From NCBI GenBank assembly GCA_903915655.1, contig CAIWTU010000007.1, positions 1 through 64,000 of the forward strand: 64,000 bases of DNA. Direction: 5' to 3'. Shown here piece after piece: positions 1 to 8,152 of this stretch; position 1 is the first letter of the stretch; every line of letters begins with the position of its first letter. The notes under the pieces were generated by a model that saw nothing but the letters and a program-made list of their open reading frames with translations, did no database searches and was not told where the DNA came from. This DNA is from an uncultured Geobacter sp. GTDB lineage: Bacteria; Desulfobacterota; Desulfuromonadia; Geobacterales; Geobacteraceae. The position numbers and the translations under genes are program-made.

Positions 1-381
1 CGTAGCAGCAATTTTGTTTAATGCTGCAATGTCTTTTTCCATTGGTCCCCAGATTTCCCCAAAACTAGATTTCCCCAAATTGTTTGTCCAGACATAATAA
101 TCTTCAAGCAACATCGCTTTGAAAATAGCCTGCTCCTTATCATCAAGAGTATAGCCATTAATTGTATAGTTCTTATTAATTGATTTTTGGGAACTGCTTA
201 GATCGGCTGAATATGAAAAGTTGGAGATCATTAAAATAGATACGACAGATATTGACATTATGAAAGACATAAGGAGGATCTTTGGCTTTATAAAGATAGT
301 CTGCTGTTTTTCATTTCTTGGAAGCATATTAGCACTAGCGCTATTATCTTTTCCACATCCATTTCTTTTTTTGAGAGCCAT
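1..381 (-). CDS. Hypothetical membrane-anchored protein, 3' end outside window
   Basis: An open frame of 127 codons starts at the ATG at 381 and runs off the left edge, so the C-terminus is missing. A Shine-Dalgarno AAGGAGAT lies 6-8 bases upstream of the ATG. Residues 1-31 are polar and basic. Residues about 32-56 (KPKILLMSFIMSISVVSIL) are hydrophobic and look like a signal anchor or long signal peptide, followed by a polar exported part. I do not recognise the family. The segment NYTINGYTLDDKEQAIF looks like ordinary folded protein. The base composition is AT-rich like the rest of the first 2 kb. Confidence 0.6.
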   Translation of the reverse strand, partial: MALKKRNGCGKDNSASANMLPRNEKQQTIFIKPKILLMSFIMSISVVSILMISNFSYSADLSSSQKSINKNYTINGYTLDDKEQAIFKAMLLEDYYVWTNNLGKSSFGEIWGPMEKDIAALNKIAAT

Positions 382-494
382 TATTATATCTCCTTAATTT
401 GTTATGATTTTTTTGAACAGAAGGCCATTCCGATACGCCTGCCGGAACTTCTTTGCAACATCATGATTCTGTGCAGTTGAGTGGATTTTTTTGG

Positions 495-1019
495 TTATCG
501 GATTTTCCAGTCCCAGTTAGAGTCATTGTAGTCCATGTGGATATGTTTAATTTCAGGGTCTGACGCATAATTGCGCTTGCAGACATCGGTCATTTTCCAG
601 TCATCGATTGCTCTTTTTTTTGTTCCTTTGTAGTGTGAGTCATAATGATCAAGGCTTAACAAATATAGATCAGCAGACCGTGTGGATTCTACATAGATAG
701 CAATCCAGGGATCGCAGGCAAAAGCCTCGCAAGCATCAAGAAGTTTTTGTTTGTCTGATTGGTCTTTTTGATATGAAAGGATATTTATAGAAGAGCCTTC
801 TTTGCCATTATCGCGGGTGCGGGACTTAACGGTAACCCCAAGGCGTTTTTTCGTTTCAGGATTGTAAGCAACAATATCGATTCCTGTGTGATCAACTATT
901 GTGACCTCGAATCCAGAACGGGAGAACCAGTTGCAAACTAGCGCTTCGCCATAATCTCCGATAATTTTCTGATGCCGTGTGCTCTTATTTATTTCCACGT
1001 CTCCAGTCTCCGATAACAA
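495..1019 (-). CDS. PD-(D/E)XK nuclease-like hypothetical protein
   Basis: The 174-residue product has the order of motifs seen in PD-(D/E)XK nuclease folds: GDYGEALV with Glu near residue 25, GIDIVAY with Asp near residue 48, then VTVKSR with Lys near residue 64. This is the pattern of Holliday-junction-resolvase-like and restriction-enzyme-like domains. The C-terminal half (DPWIAIYVES, DLYLLSLDHYD) resembles the strand-rich end of such domains. The family assignment is inferred from the motif spacing only. It stands alone in an AT-rich accessory stretch, 114 bases from the preceding hypothetical gene, and could belong to a defence or mobile-element function, but nothing next to it proves that. 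Confidence 0.6.
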   Translation of the reverse strand: MLSETGDVEINKSTRHQKIIGDYGEALVCNWFSRSGFEVTIVDHTGIDIVAYNPETKKRLGVTVKSRTRDNGKEGSSINILSYQKDQSDKQKLLDACEAFACDPWIAIYVESTRSADLYLLSLDHYDSHYKGTKKRAIDDWKMTDVCKRNYASDPEIKHIHMDYNDSNWDWKIR

Positions 1020-1176
1020 TTAATATACTTGGTTGGTATTTTCCTGTTTTCGTTGTAATCTTACCCTATTTGATTTAGAATAAAAAGAAGATATTGCATC
1101 ATAAAATCAATAAAATTAAATTATCACCAGTGGGTATTTTTGGGTAATAAAGACCAAAAGCGTGGTTGGGTAAAAT

Positions 1177-1364
1177 ATGGTAAATTTGTCCACCGTAAAG
1201 AAAACCGATATTCTTCCGGATGTTCAAAACTTTCTTTTAGAAAAGAAATTGGTGCCGGAAAAGAATGTATTTTTTATGCTTTGTGGGTCAGTAAATATTT
1301 TACTTATGCTCGTAGACAAAATAATTTGTTTGTCTATAATGCCGCGCACTCAGGCCGCCTGTAA
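1177..1364 (+). pseudogene. Tyrosine recombinase (integron-integrase-like) N-terminal relic, frameshifted
   Basis: From the ATG at 1177 one frame reads LPDVQNFLLEKKLVPEKNV. The frame then has to change within the T-run at about 1270-1275 to continue as FYALWVSKYFTYARRQNN up to a stop at 1364. The joined reading resembles the N-terminal SAM-like core-binding domain of phage or integron integrases. Only about 60 residues remain and the catalytic domain (R..HxxR..Y) is absent, so this is a dead fragment. Its end overlaps the end of the convergent tumA gene. The integrase assignment rests on motif recognition. Confidence 0.55.
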
Positions 1365-1691
1365 AAGAAAATCAACATGAATGGCGTCGAATGGAAATTC
1401 GATCTGGCCATCATCGGTTTTATGAAGTATTCCGGCCTTCAAAAGCACTGACATATCACCATGCACTGCCTTGATGTCTCTTCCCAAGCGGCGTGATGCT
1501 TCGCGTATCGATATAGCGCCGGCACCGGTCATCATCTTAAGCAATTCCCAGCGATGGCCGGAAATCACTTTGAAAAGAACGGCAGGTGAGTCAAAACTGA
1601 TAAACGAACCCTGCGACTTCCCTTTGCACGCTTCCAGGAATCTTTTGTTGACTTTTTCTCTGGATGCAATTCCTAGTGTCACTGTCTGCAT
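1350..1691 (-). CDS. tumA: Antitoxin, TumA-like DNA-binding protein (HVO_A0114 type)
   Basis: The 113-residue product starts at ATG 1691, one base after the stop of the upstream toxin gene. Longer readings in this frame run into the toxin gene and are rejected. The middle and C-terminal part (LKMMTGAGAISIREASRRLGR, then AVHGDMSVLLKAGILH) is a winged helix-turn-helix: a recognition helix in REASRRLGR and a wing ending DGQIEFPFDAI. This matches the MarR-like putative DNA-binding proteins that pair with TumE (DUF6516) toxins. The role is to neutralise the toxin and probably to repress the shared promoter. Its 3' end overlaps the integrase relic on the other strand. Confidence 0.7.
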   Translation of the reverse strand: MQTVTLGIASREKVNKRFLEACKGKSQGSFISFDSPAVLFKVISGHRWELLKMMTGAGAISIREASRRLGRDIKAVHGDMSVLLKAGILHKTDDGQIEFPFDAIHVDFLLQAA

Positions 1692-1692
1692 G

Positions 1693-1974
1693 TCAGAACC
1701 TCCATTTCTCCACGTCTTTCCAAAAATCGTCAAGCAGAGCTTTCGGTGAAATAAAAACATATGGGGCTTCATTATCGCCGATATGCTTGTGATCCCCCTT
1801 GCCTGACTCGTTGTCATACCGCACCACACAATTGCCAGCCACGATAAGCGCCAACCGGTATTTATAGCTGTGACGGCTTTTCGAAAGTGGTGCAAAAAGT
1901 AACCAGACCACCATTTCAACAAAAGCGTTTTCAGCTAGAATGTGGCGCTCATTGAGCATTAGCCTTGCAGGCAT
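1693..1974 (-). CDS. tumE: Toxin, TumE family (DUF6516)
   Basis: The 93-residue product has the family signature: SRHSYKYRLALIV, then VVRYDNESGKGDHKHIG with the conserved Asp-Asn and GDH-H residues, then YVFISPKALLDDFWKDVEKW. TumE proteins are toxins encoded ahead of an HVO_A0114-type antitoxin, which is the order here. The chosen ATG at 1974 lies only 6 bases beyond a good -10 box, so the mRNA may be leaderless. A second ATG at 1959 has a weak AAGG five bases upstream and is the alternative start. Confidence 0.75.
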   Translation of the reverse strand: MPARLMLNERHILAENAFVEMVVWLLFAPLSKSRHSYKYRLALIVAGNCVVRYDNESGKGDHKHIGDNEAPYVFISPKALLDDFWKDVEKWRF

Positions 1975-1980
1975 GGTAGA

Positions 1981-2009
1981 ATGATAGCAAAAGCCAAGAC
2001 TGTTGTCAA
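1981..2009 (-). promoter_or_regulatory. Sigma-70 promoter of tumE-tumA
   Basis: On the minus strand TTGACA (2009-2004) is followed after exactly 17 bases by TATCAT (1986-1981). The expected transcription start falls on or next to the A of the tumE ATG at 1974. Confidence 0.65.
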
Positions 2010-2060
2010 CAATTACAACACTAAAACTAAAAACAGATCATTATGATTCCCTTAAAAACA

Positions 2061-2545
2061 GGGTAGAGTAGGGAACAGGTTTCACCCAGCCCTCCCTCAT
2101 CAAACCTTACGTGCAGTTTTCCCGCATCCGGCTTTCCGATGTTCTTCACTGCAAAGCATGCACTTTCTTCCAACCCGCCGTTGTCGGCACTTTGTACAAT
2201 CCGTATTTATCATAGAGCTTCTGGCTGCAAAATTTAATGCCGCCAGTTCCCCTATCCTTGATTTTATGGCGTTTACGCTGATGTGTCTCTAGCCGTTCTT
2301 CTATCTGCCCTTTTACATGGGTGAGCACCTGGCTACAGTTCTTGAAATGGAAGTAGCCGACCCAACCCCTCACGGTGGCGTTGACCTCGGTCATTATCTT
2401 TTCAAACGGCTTTACCGTCATCTTACGTAGCGTAACAACGGTGATACGATCCTTGATCGCCTGCAAGGCTTTCTTCGACGGCTGAACATGGGAATATAGA
2501 TTCCCACTTTTTCTGCTTTCCGCTATCCAGATTGAGAATCCGAGT
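2061..2545 (-). mobile_element. 3' remnant of a group II intron
   Basis: Reading the minus strand, the maturase C-terminus is followed 15-50 bases downstream by a domain V-like hairpin, AGCCGGATGCGGGAAAAC then TGCACGT, and then a domain VI-like region ending near CTACTCTACCC at about 2061. The AGC triad of domain V is present. The distal stem looks damaged: the strand that should restore pairing to CCGG reads AAGG. The 5' ribozyme domains and most of the reverse transcriptase are gone. The right edge, near 2545, is where the sequence changes to a transposase fragment on the other strand. The element is judged immobile. Confidence 0.65.
2146..2545 (-). pseudogene. ltrA: Group II intron maturase, C-terminal fragment
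   Basis: From about 2545 down to the stop at 2146 the frame encodes the end of an intron reverse transcriptase/maturase. LGFSIW corresponds to the end of the RT thumb, followed by the maturase X domain (PSKKALQAIKDRI, then VNATVRGWVGYFHF), then KLYDKYGLYKVPTTAGW. The upstream fingers and palm, including the YADD motif, are missing. An upstream ATG exists at 2613, but the 20 or so residues it adds come from the opposite-strand transposase relic and are not maturase-like. The fragment is not expected to be functional. Confidence 0.7.
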
Positions 2546-2786
2546 CGCCAGAGTATGCGAGCGTTACGGAATAGCAGCAGACTCATTGCGTGAGCAGAGC
2601 CGCAGAGCGACAATTACAGTAGCCCGGAGCGTGATCTGCTATCTGGCGGTACGTCGTGCCTGGTACAGTGGCCCCCTGGTAGGCCGGTTGGTGAATCTGC
2701 AACGAGCCGGAGTTAGTGTTGCTGCTGGGCGGAGGGAGAAGTTGGTGCAGGGTGATCCCGTTCTTTTGGGCATAAGCAACAAATAA
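2532..2786 (+). pseudogene. REP-associated/IS200-like transposase, C-terminal DnaA-type HTH fragment
   Basis: The readable protein is ERYGIAADSLREQSRRAT followed by VARSVICYLAVRRAWYSG and RAGVSVAAGRREKLVQGD, ending at a stop at 2786. This matches the C-terminal helix-turn-helix extension, related to the DnaA DNA-binding domain, that follows the Y1 catalytic domain in transposases common in Geobacter-type genomes. The catalytic HUH domain is missing and the 5' side joins the group II intron remnant at about 2545. The TTG at 2532 that opens the frame is not a credible start. Confidence 0.6.
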
Positions 2787-2843
2787 ACAACGTCCCCGAA
2801 GCCCCTTTGACGTACCACTTGGCCTGACCCCAGGCGCTGACGG

Positions 2844-2880
2844 AAAATGTAAGCAGCATCAGAGACGCTGCTTACATTTT
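2844..2880. repeat. Perfect 14-bp inverted repeat
   Basis: AAAATGTAAGCAGC (2844-2857) is exactly mirrored by GCTGCTTACATTTT (2867-2880) around a 9-base loop. It sits 57 bases beyond the transposase relic. It ends in TTTT on the plus strand and AAAA precedes it, so it could act as a terminator in either direction or be a leftover palindromic target of the transposase. Confidence 0.7.
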
Positions 2881-2920
2881 TCTGAGGGGGTGGTGGGAGA
2901 CAATCTGTTGCAGAAGCGAA

Positions 2921-2955
2921 AAAGAGAGGCGGCCCCGTAAGGTTCCGCCTCTTTA
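2921..2955 (-). terminator. Intrinsic terminator of the glutamate synthase operon
   Basis: On the minus strand, downstream of the stop at 3010, AGAGGCGG (2952-2945) pairs with CCGCCTCT (2932-2925). The stem is followed by CTTTTTC. Position and U-run fit a rho-independent terminator for the operon read leftward. Confidence 0.65.
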
Positions 2956-3009
2956 AGTGAAAGGTGGGAGAGGCGCACAATGCGCATTGCAACTGTTAAT
3001 AATGATCAA

Positions 3010-5325
3010 TTACAGTATGGCGCTTTCCATAGCCCATACGCCGCACGGACAGATTCCGGCGCAGATGCCACAGCCGATGCAATATTTTTCTTCCGAAAGG
3101 TACTCTACAGAGCCGTCCGCCATCTCCGTCCGTACTATTGCCCCTTCGGGACAGCTCTCCAGACACATGGAGCAGTCGCGGCAGGTGCCGCAGGAGATAC
3201 AGCGATGAGCTTCGTTCTTGGCGTCATGGACCCGGAAGCGGCCACGGTTCTGCACCATGAACAACTCCTTGCTGAGCATCGCCTGTGGAATCATGACCGG
3301 TTTTTTCGGCGCTGCCAGCTGTTTACCGGCCAGGTAGTCGTCGATGAACCGGGCAACTTCCCGGCCACTGGCAATGGCATGGGTCAGGAGTCCCGGCTTG
3401 ATGGTATCGCCAATGGCGAAAACAGCTGGAGCACGGGAGACCTGCCAGCAGTCGTCGGCATCAACCATGCCACGGTCGGTTAGCCACTCACGCGGTACGT
3501 ATGAAAGGTCGGGTCGCTCGCCGATTGCAATGATCACCGTGTCGGCCTCGATCAGCCGGCCATCCTTGGTGTAGAGCCCGTCTCCGTCGATCCGCTCGGT
3601 AAAGACCGGCCACTGAATCTGGCCGCCAAGTGCGGTGAAATGATCAATTTCCTTCTGGTAGGCAGCAGGGCGCTGAACGTCGATGGAGGTAACCTGCTCC
3701 GCACCCATGGCATACGCGCCGAGGGCAACATCCATACCAGCATTTCCTGCGCCGATTACGACAACCCTCCGGCCAACCCGGGGATTTTCACCGTTATTGA
3801 TCTGCTTCAGGAATTCCAACCCCTTGACCAGTCGCTCATGGCCGGGGAAGGGTATTACCACGGGGTTATGGGCGCCGCTGGCAATGACCAGCGCATCGTA
3901 GTTCCCCTGCATGGCATCAAAGGCAGCCTTGTCTATCTTCTGTCCAGTGAGTATCTCTACCCCCATCCCCTTGATGCGTTCAACTTCACTGTCCAGAATT
4001 TGCCTTGGCAGGCGTTCCATCGGTATCGCCTGGCGCAGCTTTCCCCCGACTTCCTTGTCACCTTCGAAGAGGGTAACTCCATGGCCGAGCAGGCTGAGCT
4101 GCCAGGCTGCCGAAAGACCGGCCGGACCACCGCCGATTACCGCAATTTTCTTACCGGTGTCCGGCTTTTTTGCAGGTGCAGACGCGTCCTGGGAAAGCCT
4201 GCCAAGTTCCTGCATCGCCACCGGGTGGTCGAGAAACTGACGGCTGCAGGCATCCTTGCAGAGGTTTGGACAGACCTGACCGCAGACGCTGGCAGGAAAA
4301 GGTGAGTAGTTCAGGACCAGCTCCAATGCGTCCTTGATCTTCCCCTGACGGAGCAGGTTGATGCGGTCCTGGGTCGGGATACCGGTCGGACAGGCGGTCT
4401 GACAGGGTGCACCGTACGCCTTGTTTTGCCAGTGAGGAATTTTCAGCCGGTCTTCGCCGGCGTTGACAAAGTTTGCGACCCGATCGTAATCGTCGGTAAC
4501 TACATCGCCGAAGATGCCCCCCTCAACCCATTTACCGGTGCGGAATTCCTTGAGGGAGATCCGTTCCTGGCGCTGACGCTCCTCATAGGTCATGGCCAGA
4601 ATCTTCTTCCACCGGGAGAGATCGGTAAGCTCTGCAAGAAGTTGCGGGCGATCTATTTTATCCAGGAAAACCGGCATATTGGCAAGGAGGAACTCCCGGT
4701 CGGCCTCGTCGAGATCGAGCATCCAGACAGCCTTGGAGAGCCCCTTGACCGGACCTCGCACATAAATGGTCCCGCCTACCATGCCGACGCAGCCCCGGTC
4801 ACCGAGGACCGACTCGAATTGCGCCGAGTCGTAACCGCAGACGACAGCGATCCCCCCCCCCATGAATTCAAAGGAGAATGAGCCGGTGTTCTTCAGTATC
4901 CACATTTCCGGGGGCTCGTAGGAGGGGTCGTGCTTCATCAGGGAACCTGTGCGGGTACCGGTCCGGCCTCCGACGTAGATTTTGCCGCTTGCCGCGCAAT
5001 GGCCTGTAGTGTCGCCACCATCACCCTTGAGGGTCAGTATGGCGCCGGCATTCAGCCAGCCAACATCGGCTGGCGCCGGGCCCTCCACGATAATTTCAGT
5101 GCCGACCATACCGAAGGATCCGACACGCTGGCCGGGGTTTCTGACCGTGAATTTGAGTGGAGAGCCGTCTTTGGTCCAGAGCGGTCCACCTATGTCATGA
5201 TGACCGGAGGCCTGGACCTCAAATACGGTTTCCCCCTCCTCCATGGCGGTATATATTTTATGCAGCAGCTGCTGCGTCGAGATCCGCTTGTTCTGTTCGT
5301 CAAACCCGTTGATAAATGTTGACAT
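3010..5325 (-). CDS. Glutamate synthase large fusion: GXGXG domain, GltD-like oxidoreductase, ferredoxin
   Basis: The 771-residue product joins three parts. Residues about 1-240 form the GXGXG beta-helix domain of glutamate synthase alpha (GGIAVVCGYDSAQF, GMVGGTIYVRGP). About 300-680 is GltD-like: Cys clusters (CQTACPTGIPTQDR, CGQVCPNLCKDAC), an FAD fold (IAVIGGGPAGLSAA), a pyridine-nucleotide fold (RRVVVIGAGNAGMD) and AIGDTIKPGLLTHAI. The last 80 residues carry two 4Fe-4S sets (CISCGTCRDCSMCLESCP and CIGCGICAGICPCG). The role is to pass electrons from NAD(P)H or ferredoxin to the FMN subunit. It lies 13 bases after the FMN subunit gene. This split, ferredoxin-rich layout differs from enterobacterial GltBD. 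Confidence 0.85.
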   Translation of the reverse strand: MSTFINGFDEQNKRISTQQLLHKIYTAMEEGETVFEVQASGHHDIGGPLWTKDGSPLKFTVRNPGQRVGSFGMVGTEIIVEGPAPADVGWLNAGAILTLKGDGGDTTGHCAASGKIYVGGRTGTRTGSLMKHDPSYEPPEMWILKNTGSFSFEFMGGGIAVVCGYDSAQFESVLGDRGCVGMVGGTIYVRGPVKGLSKAVWMLDLDEADREFLLANMPVFLDKIDRPQLLAELTDLSRWKKILAMTYEERQRQERISLKEFRTGKWVEGGIFGDVVTDDYDRVANFVNAGEDRLKIPHWQNKAYGAPCQTACPTGIPTQDRINLLRQGKIKDALELVLNYSPFPASVCGQVCPNLCKDACSRQFLDHPVAMQELGRLSQDASAPAKKPDTGKKIAVIGGGPAGLSAAWQLSLLGHGVTLFEGDKEVGGKLRQAIPMERLPRQILDSEVERIKGMGVEILTGQKIDKAAFDAMQGNYDALVIASGAHNPVVIPFPGHERLVKGLEFLKQINNGENPRVGRRVVVIGAGNAGMDVALGAYAMGAEQVTSIDVQRPAAYQKEIDHFTALGGQIQWPVFTERIDGDGLYTKDGRLIEADTVIIAIGERPDLSYVPREWLTDRGMVDADDCWQVSRAPAVFAIGDTIKPGLLTHAIASGREVARFIDDYLAGKQLAAPKKPVMIPQAMLSKELFMVQNRGRFRVHDAKNEAHRCISCGTCRDCSMCLESCPEGAIVRTEMADGSVEYLSEEKYCIGCGICAGICPCGVWAMESAIL

Positions 5326-5338
5326 CTATATTTCCTCC

Positions 5339-6982
5339 TTAGCAGACATACTGGACCTGCAGACGGTCCGCTACGGATTTTTCTGTAGCAACCAGGCAGT
5401 CGGATCGGCCGACCGGCAGGGAAGAGTTACCTATTGGGGCCATGAGCTTGCGCAGTTCCTGGTCCATCCCCAGGAAATAGTTTACGATGTTTTCCGCTAC
5501 GCGGTCGGGATTTAGCCGCCTTACCAGCAGCGGCTCCTGGGTGGTTATGCCGGCAGGACAGAGGCCGGTGTTGCAGGCGTTGCAACGACCATGGTCATTG
5601 CCGAGGCACCCTGCAAGTTGCAGGATAAGTTTACCGGTAAAGACCCCATTGGCGCCGAGGCAGAACATTTTGAAGGCATCGGCAGCCAGGTTTCCGGTCT
5701 TGCCCAGACCGCCGGCCGCCCATAACGGGATCTGGCCCTGACGACCCTGTGCAACCGCAGCCTGGTAACAGTCGCGGAGCTTGCTGACCACCGGATGGCC
5801 GGTGTGGTCGAGGGATATGTCGTGCGCCGCCCCGGTGCCACCATCGATCCCGTCAAGGAAGAATCCGCCGACAATATTGTACGGGTCACGCACAAGGTTG
5901 TTGAATACCGATACCGAGGTGGCGCTCGCTGCAACCTTGATCGCCACAGGCACCCGGAATTTGAAGGCGGCATTGAAGGAGAGAAACATCTTCTGTACGC
6001 TCTCTTCAATGGAATAGAGGCCCTGGTGGTTGGGGGGGGAGAGGAGGTCGGTCTTCGGCACACCGCGGATCGCCTGGATATGCGGGGCAACCTTGGCAGC
6101 CATAAGGAGGCCGCCATCACCAGGCTTGGCGCCCTGACCGATCTTGATCAGTACCCCGGCGGGGTCTTCTATCATATCCGGCATGGTCTTTATGATACGG
6201 TTCCAGCCGAAGTGTCCCGAAGCAATCTGCAGGATCATGTACTTAAGGTAACGGCTCTTGAGCAGCCGTATCGGCATGCCCCCCTCACCGGAACACATCC
6301 GGACCGGCAACCCGCATTCCTCATTGAGATAAGCAACCGCCATCGCTACTGCTTCCCACATCCTCCAGGAAAGCGCGCCGATAGACATGTCGCCAATGAT
6401 GACCGGGTAGATCCAGCGAACCGGGGGGGTATGACCATTCTTTACCAGCTTCCCGTCCTGGCCGACGGTGAACGGAAGCTTGGCAGCAGGGAGAATCCGA
6501 CCCAGGGGCGCCAGACAGTCGAAGGTGTGGCGTTGGGCATCAAGGCTCGGGTCGGTCATCTGGGAAATGCGGCCGACACGCAGCGTATCGAGAGTGCGAT
6601 AATGCGGATCAAGATTATTGCGACCGCCACGCTTCGGCCCTGAACCGGTACTTGCCTGGTAAACGACGTGAAATCGGGAATCCGGATTGCGCTCCGAGCG
6701 GATAGCTTTGTTCGGGCATACTCTCTCACAGACACCGCAGCCACGGCAGAAATTTTTCAGGACATTCTGCTGGGCAATGACAGGGGTCGCACTGAACTTG
6801 ATCTTCGGTTCCGGAGTTTCGGTGTCCGAGAACGATTTGCGGCGACGCTCGACTTTCGGAGAAATGGCGCCGAAGGTACAGGCTGACACACAGGAACCGC
6901 AGAGGGTGCAGCGCTCTGTATCATAGATTACCTTCCAGGGAAGATCGTTGCAGGCCAGATCGTTTATCTTTACTGTTTCCAT
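5339..6982 (-). CDS. Glutamate synthase FMN/iron-sulfur subunit (central GltB domain)
   Basis: The 547-residue product begins with two 4Fe-4S motifs (CTLCGSCVSACTFGAI, CRGCGVCERVCPNKAI), which standard GltB lacks. The FMN-dependent synthase barrel follows (YPVIIGDMSIGALSW, KIGQGAKPGDGG, FLDGIDGGTGAAHD). The cluster-binding CLGNDHGRCNACNTGLCP matches the glutamate synthase Fe-S loop. It reduces 2-iminoglutarate, formed from ammonia and 2-oxoglutarate, to glutamate. Its ATG at 6982 overlaps the end of the upstream amidotransferase gene by 13 bases, so the two are probably translated together. The extra ferredoxin domain suggests reduced ferredoxin as an electron donor (inference). Confidence 0.85.
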   Translation of the reverse strand: METVKINDLACNDLPWKVIYDTERCTLCGSCVSACTFGAISPKVERRRKSFSDTETPEPKIKFSATPVIAQQNVLKNFCRGCGVCERVCPNKAIRSERNPDSRFHVVYQASTGSGPKRGGRNNLDPHYRTLDTLRVGRISQMTDPSLDAQRHTFDCLAPLGRILPAAKLPFTVGQDGKLVKNGHTPPVRWIYPVIIGDMSIGALSWRMWEAVAMAVAYLNEECGLPVRMCSGEGGMPIRLLKSRYLKYMILQIASGHFGWNRIIKTMPDMIEDPAGVLIKIGQGAKPGDGGLLMAAKVAPHIQAIRGVPKTDLLSPPNHQGLYSIEESVQKMFLSFNAAFKFRVPVAIKVAASATSVSVFNNLVRDPYNIVGGFFLDGIDGGTGAAHDISLDHTGHPVVSKLRDCYQAAVAQGRQGQIPLWAAGGLGKTGNLAADAFKMFCLGANGVFTGKLILQLAGCLGNDHGRCNACNTGLCPAGITTQEPLLVRRLNPDRVAENIVNYFLGMDQELRKLMAPIGNSSLPVGRSDCLVATEKSVADRLQVQYVC

Positions 6983-8076
6983 CGCTGGACCTCCAGATTC
7001 TTGTCGATGACGACAATTTCACGCTCGTTCGGGTAGATATCCGTTTCCCAATCCCGCTCCGGGAGGATTTCGTTGATGCCGCAGACCTCGGAGGAGAATA
7101 CCACCGTATCCGCAGTATGCCCCACCACTATAGGACGAAGCTTCTTGGCATCACAGACGACAAACAGGGTGTTGTCCGGGAGAGCGCCGATGATGGTATT
7201 TGGACCGTTGATCTCCAGATGGGCCAGAGACTGGCGGATGGCGAACAGCTGCTCCGCATCTTCACGCTTTACTGCTTCGTCGAAGGGAAGAGGCGTAATG
7301 ATGTGCTTGTAATAGGACAATGGCCAGCGCAGTTGCCGGTGCATATAGTGCAGGGTGTAAAGGAAGCACTGAGAATCGGATTCGAAACCGACGTAGCCAC
7401 GGTGCAGTGTACTCTGGAAATCCTTGTTCTTCTGGTAAAAGGTGTTCTCGCCATTGGCAAGCGCTGTGTAACCCTGCAGGAAGAACGGATGGGCGGCGTA
7501 GCGGACAATGGCATAGTTGGTGTTCTGTCGGCACTGGGCGGTAATCAGCTTGGCAGTAAAGGAGTCGTCAGGCTCCAGTAGATTAAAGAAGGCGCCGATA
7601 TCCCGAGGGTCGCCGATTTCCTTGAGGGTAATGACATCGGGCCAGAAGGAATAAACGAAGCCGGTGGCATCTTTTTCCATAGTGGCGCGCAATTGAAGGC
7701 GGGTATCGGTCAACAGATCCTCTTTTTCCTCCTTCGTCGCCCCGGCGAACTGGCTCGGGTAGTCGAAGGTACGGAATACGTAGTTGGGCATGGCCTGGAT
7801 GTCCATCCCCGGTTTTCTGTTTGTTTCCGGAATCCACTGATAAACCTGCTTAAATCCTTTGTCCTGTAGCAGAGTTTCTGCTATCTTCAACCCTTCATCG
7901 GTACAGGCAAGGGAGAGGGTAGGTAGGTCCTTGTATTCTGCAAAAATGCCCCCCAAATCCTGCATGACCATGGCGAACCCGGAATTGTCGTGCCCTTTTT
8001 GCTGCGACTGCATCAAGTGCAGGGCCTTGCTCGGGTGCAGATAGTTCAGACTTTTGATGGCTCCAATACGACACAT
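6970..8076 (-). CDS. Class II glutamine amidotransferase subunit of glutamate synthase
   Basis: The 368-residue protein starts MCRIGAIKS. Removing Met exposes Cys2, the nucleophile of Ntn-type (class II) glutaminases. GHDNSGFAMVMQDLGG fits the amidotransferase core, and RGYVGFESDSQCFLY and NGPNTIIGALPDN fit the rest of the domain. It should release ammonia from glutamine for the FMN subunit encoded next. It is the first gene of the operon. The ATG at 8076 is preceded by GGAGG about seven bases upstream, and a sigma-54 promoter lies about 80 bases upstream. Confidence 0.85.
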   Translation of the reverse strand: MCRIGAIKSLNYLHPSKALHLMQSQQKGHDNSGFAMVMQDLGGIFAEYKDLPTLSLACTDEGLKIAETLLQDKGFKQVYQWIPETNRKPGMDIQAMPNYVFRTFDYPSQFAGATKEEKEDLLTDTRLQLRATMEKDATGFVYSFWPDVITLKEIGDPRDIGAFFNLLEPDDSFTAKLITAQCRQNTNYAIVRYAAHPFFLQGYTALANGENTFYQKNKDFQSTLHRGYVGFESDSQCFLYTLHYMHRQLRWPLSYYKHIITPLPFDEAVKREDAEQLFAIRQSLAHLEINGPNTIIGALPDNTLFVVCDAKKLRPIVVGHTADTVVFSSEVCGINEILPERDWETDIYPNEREIVVIDKNLEVQRWKQ

Positions 8077-8152
8077 GAGCGATTACCTCCAATAGGCGAT
8101 AGGTGAAGGGTGATAAGTTTCGTTGCGTTCAATAGATGTGACCCAAAGTGAC

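Noticed and set aside
2639-2992. 117-residue minus-strand frame
   Set aside because: It mirrors the transposase relic and the palindrome, and shows no protein-like motif.
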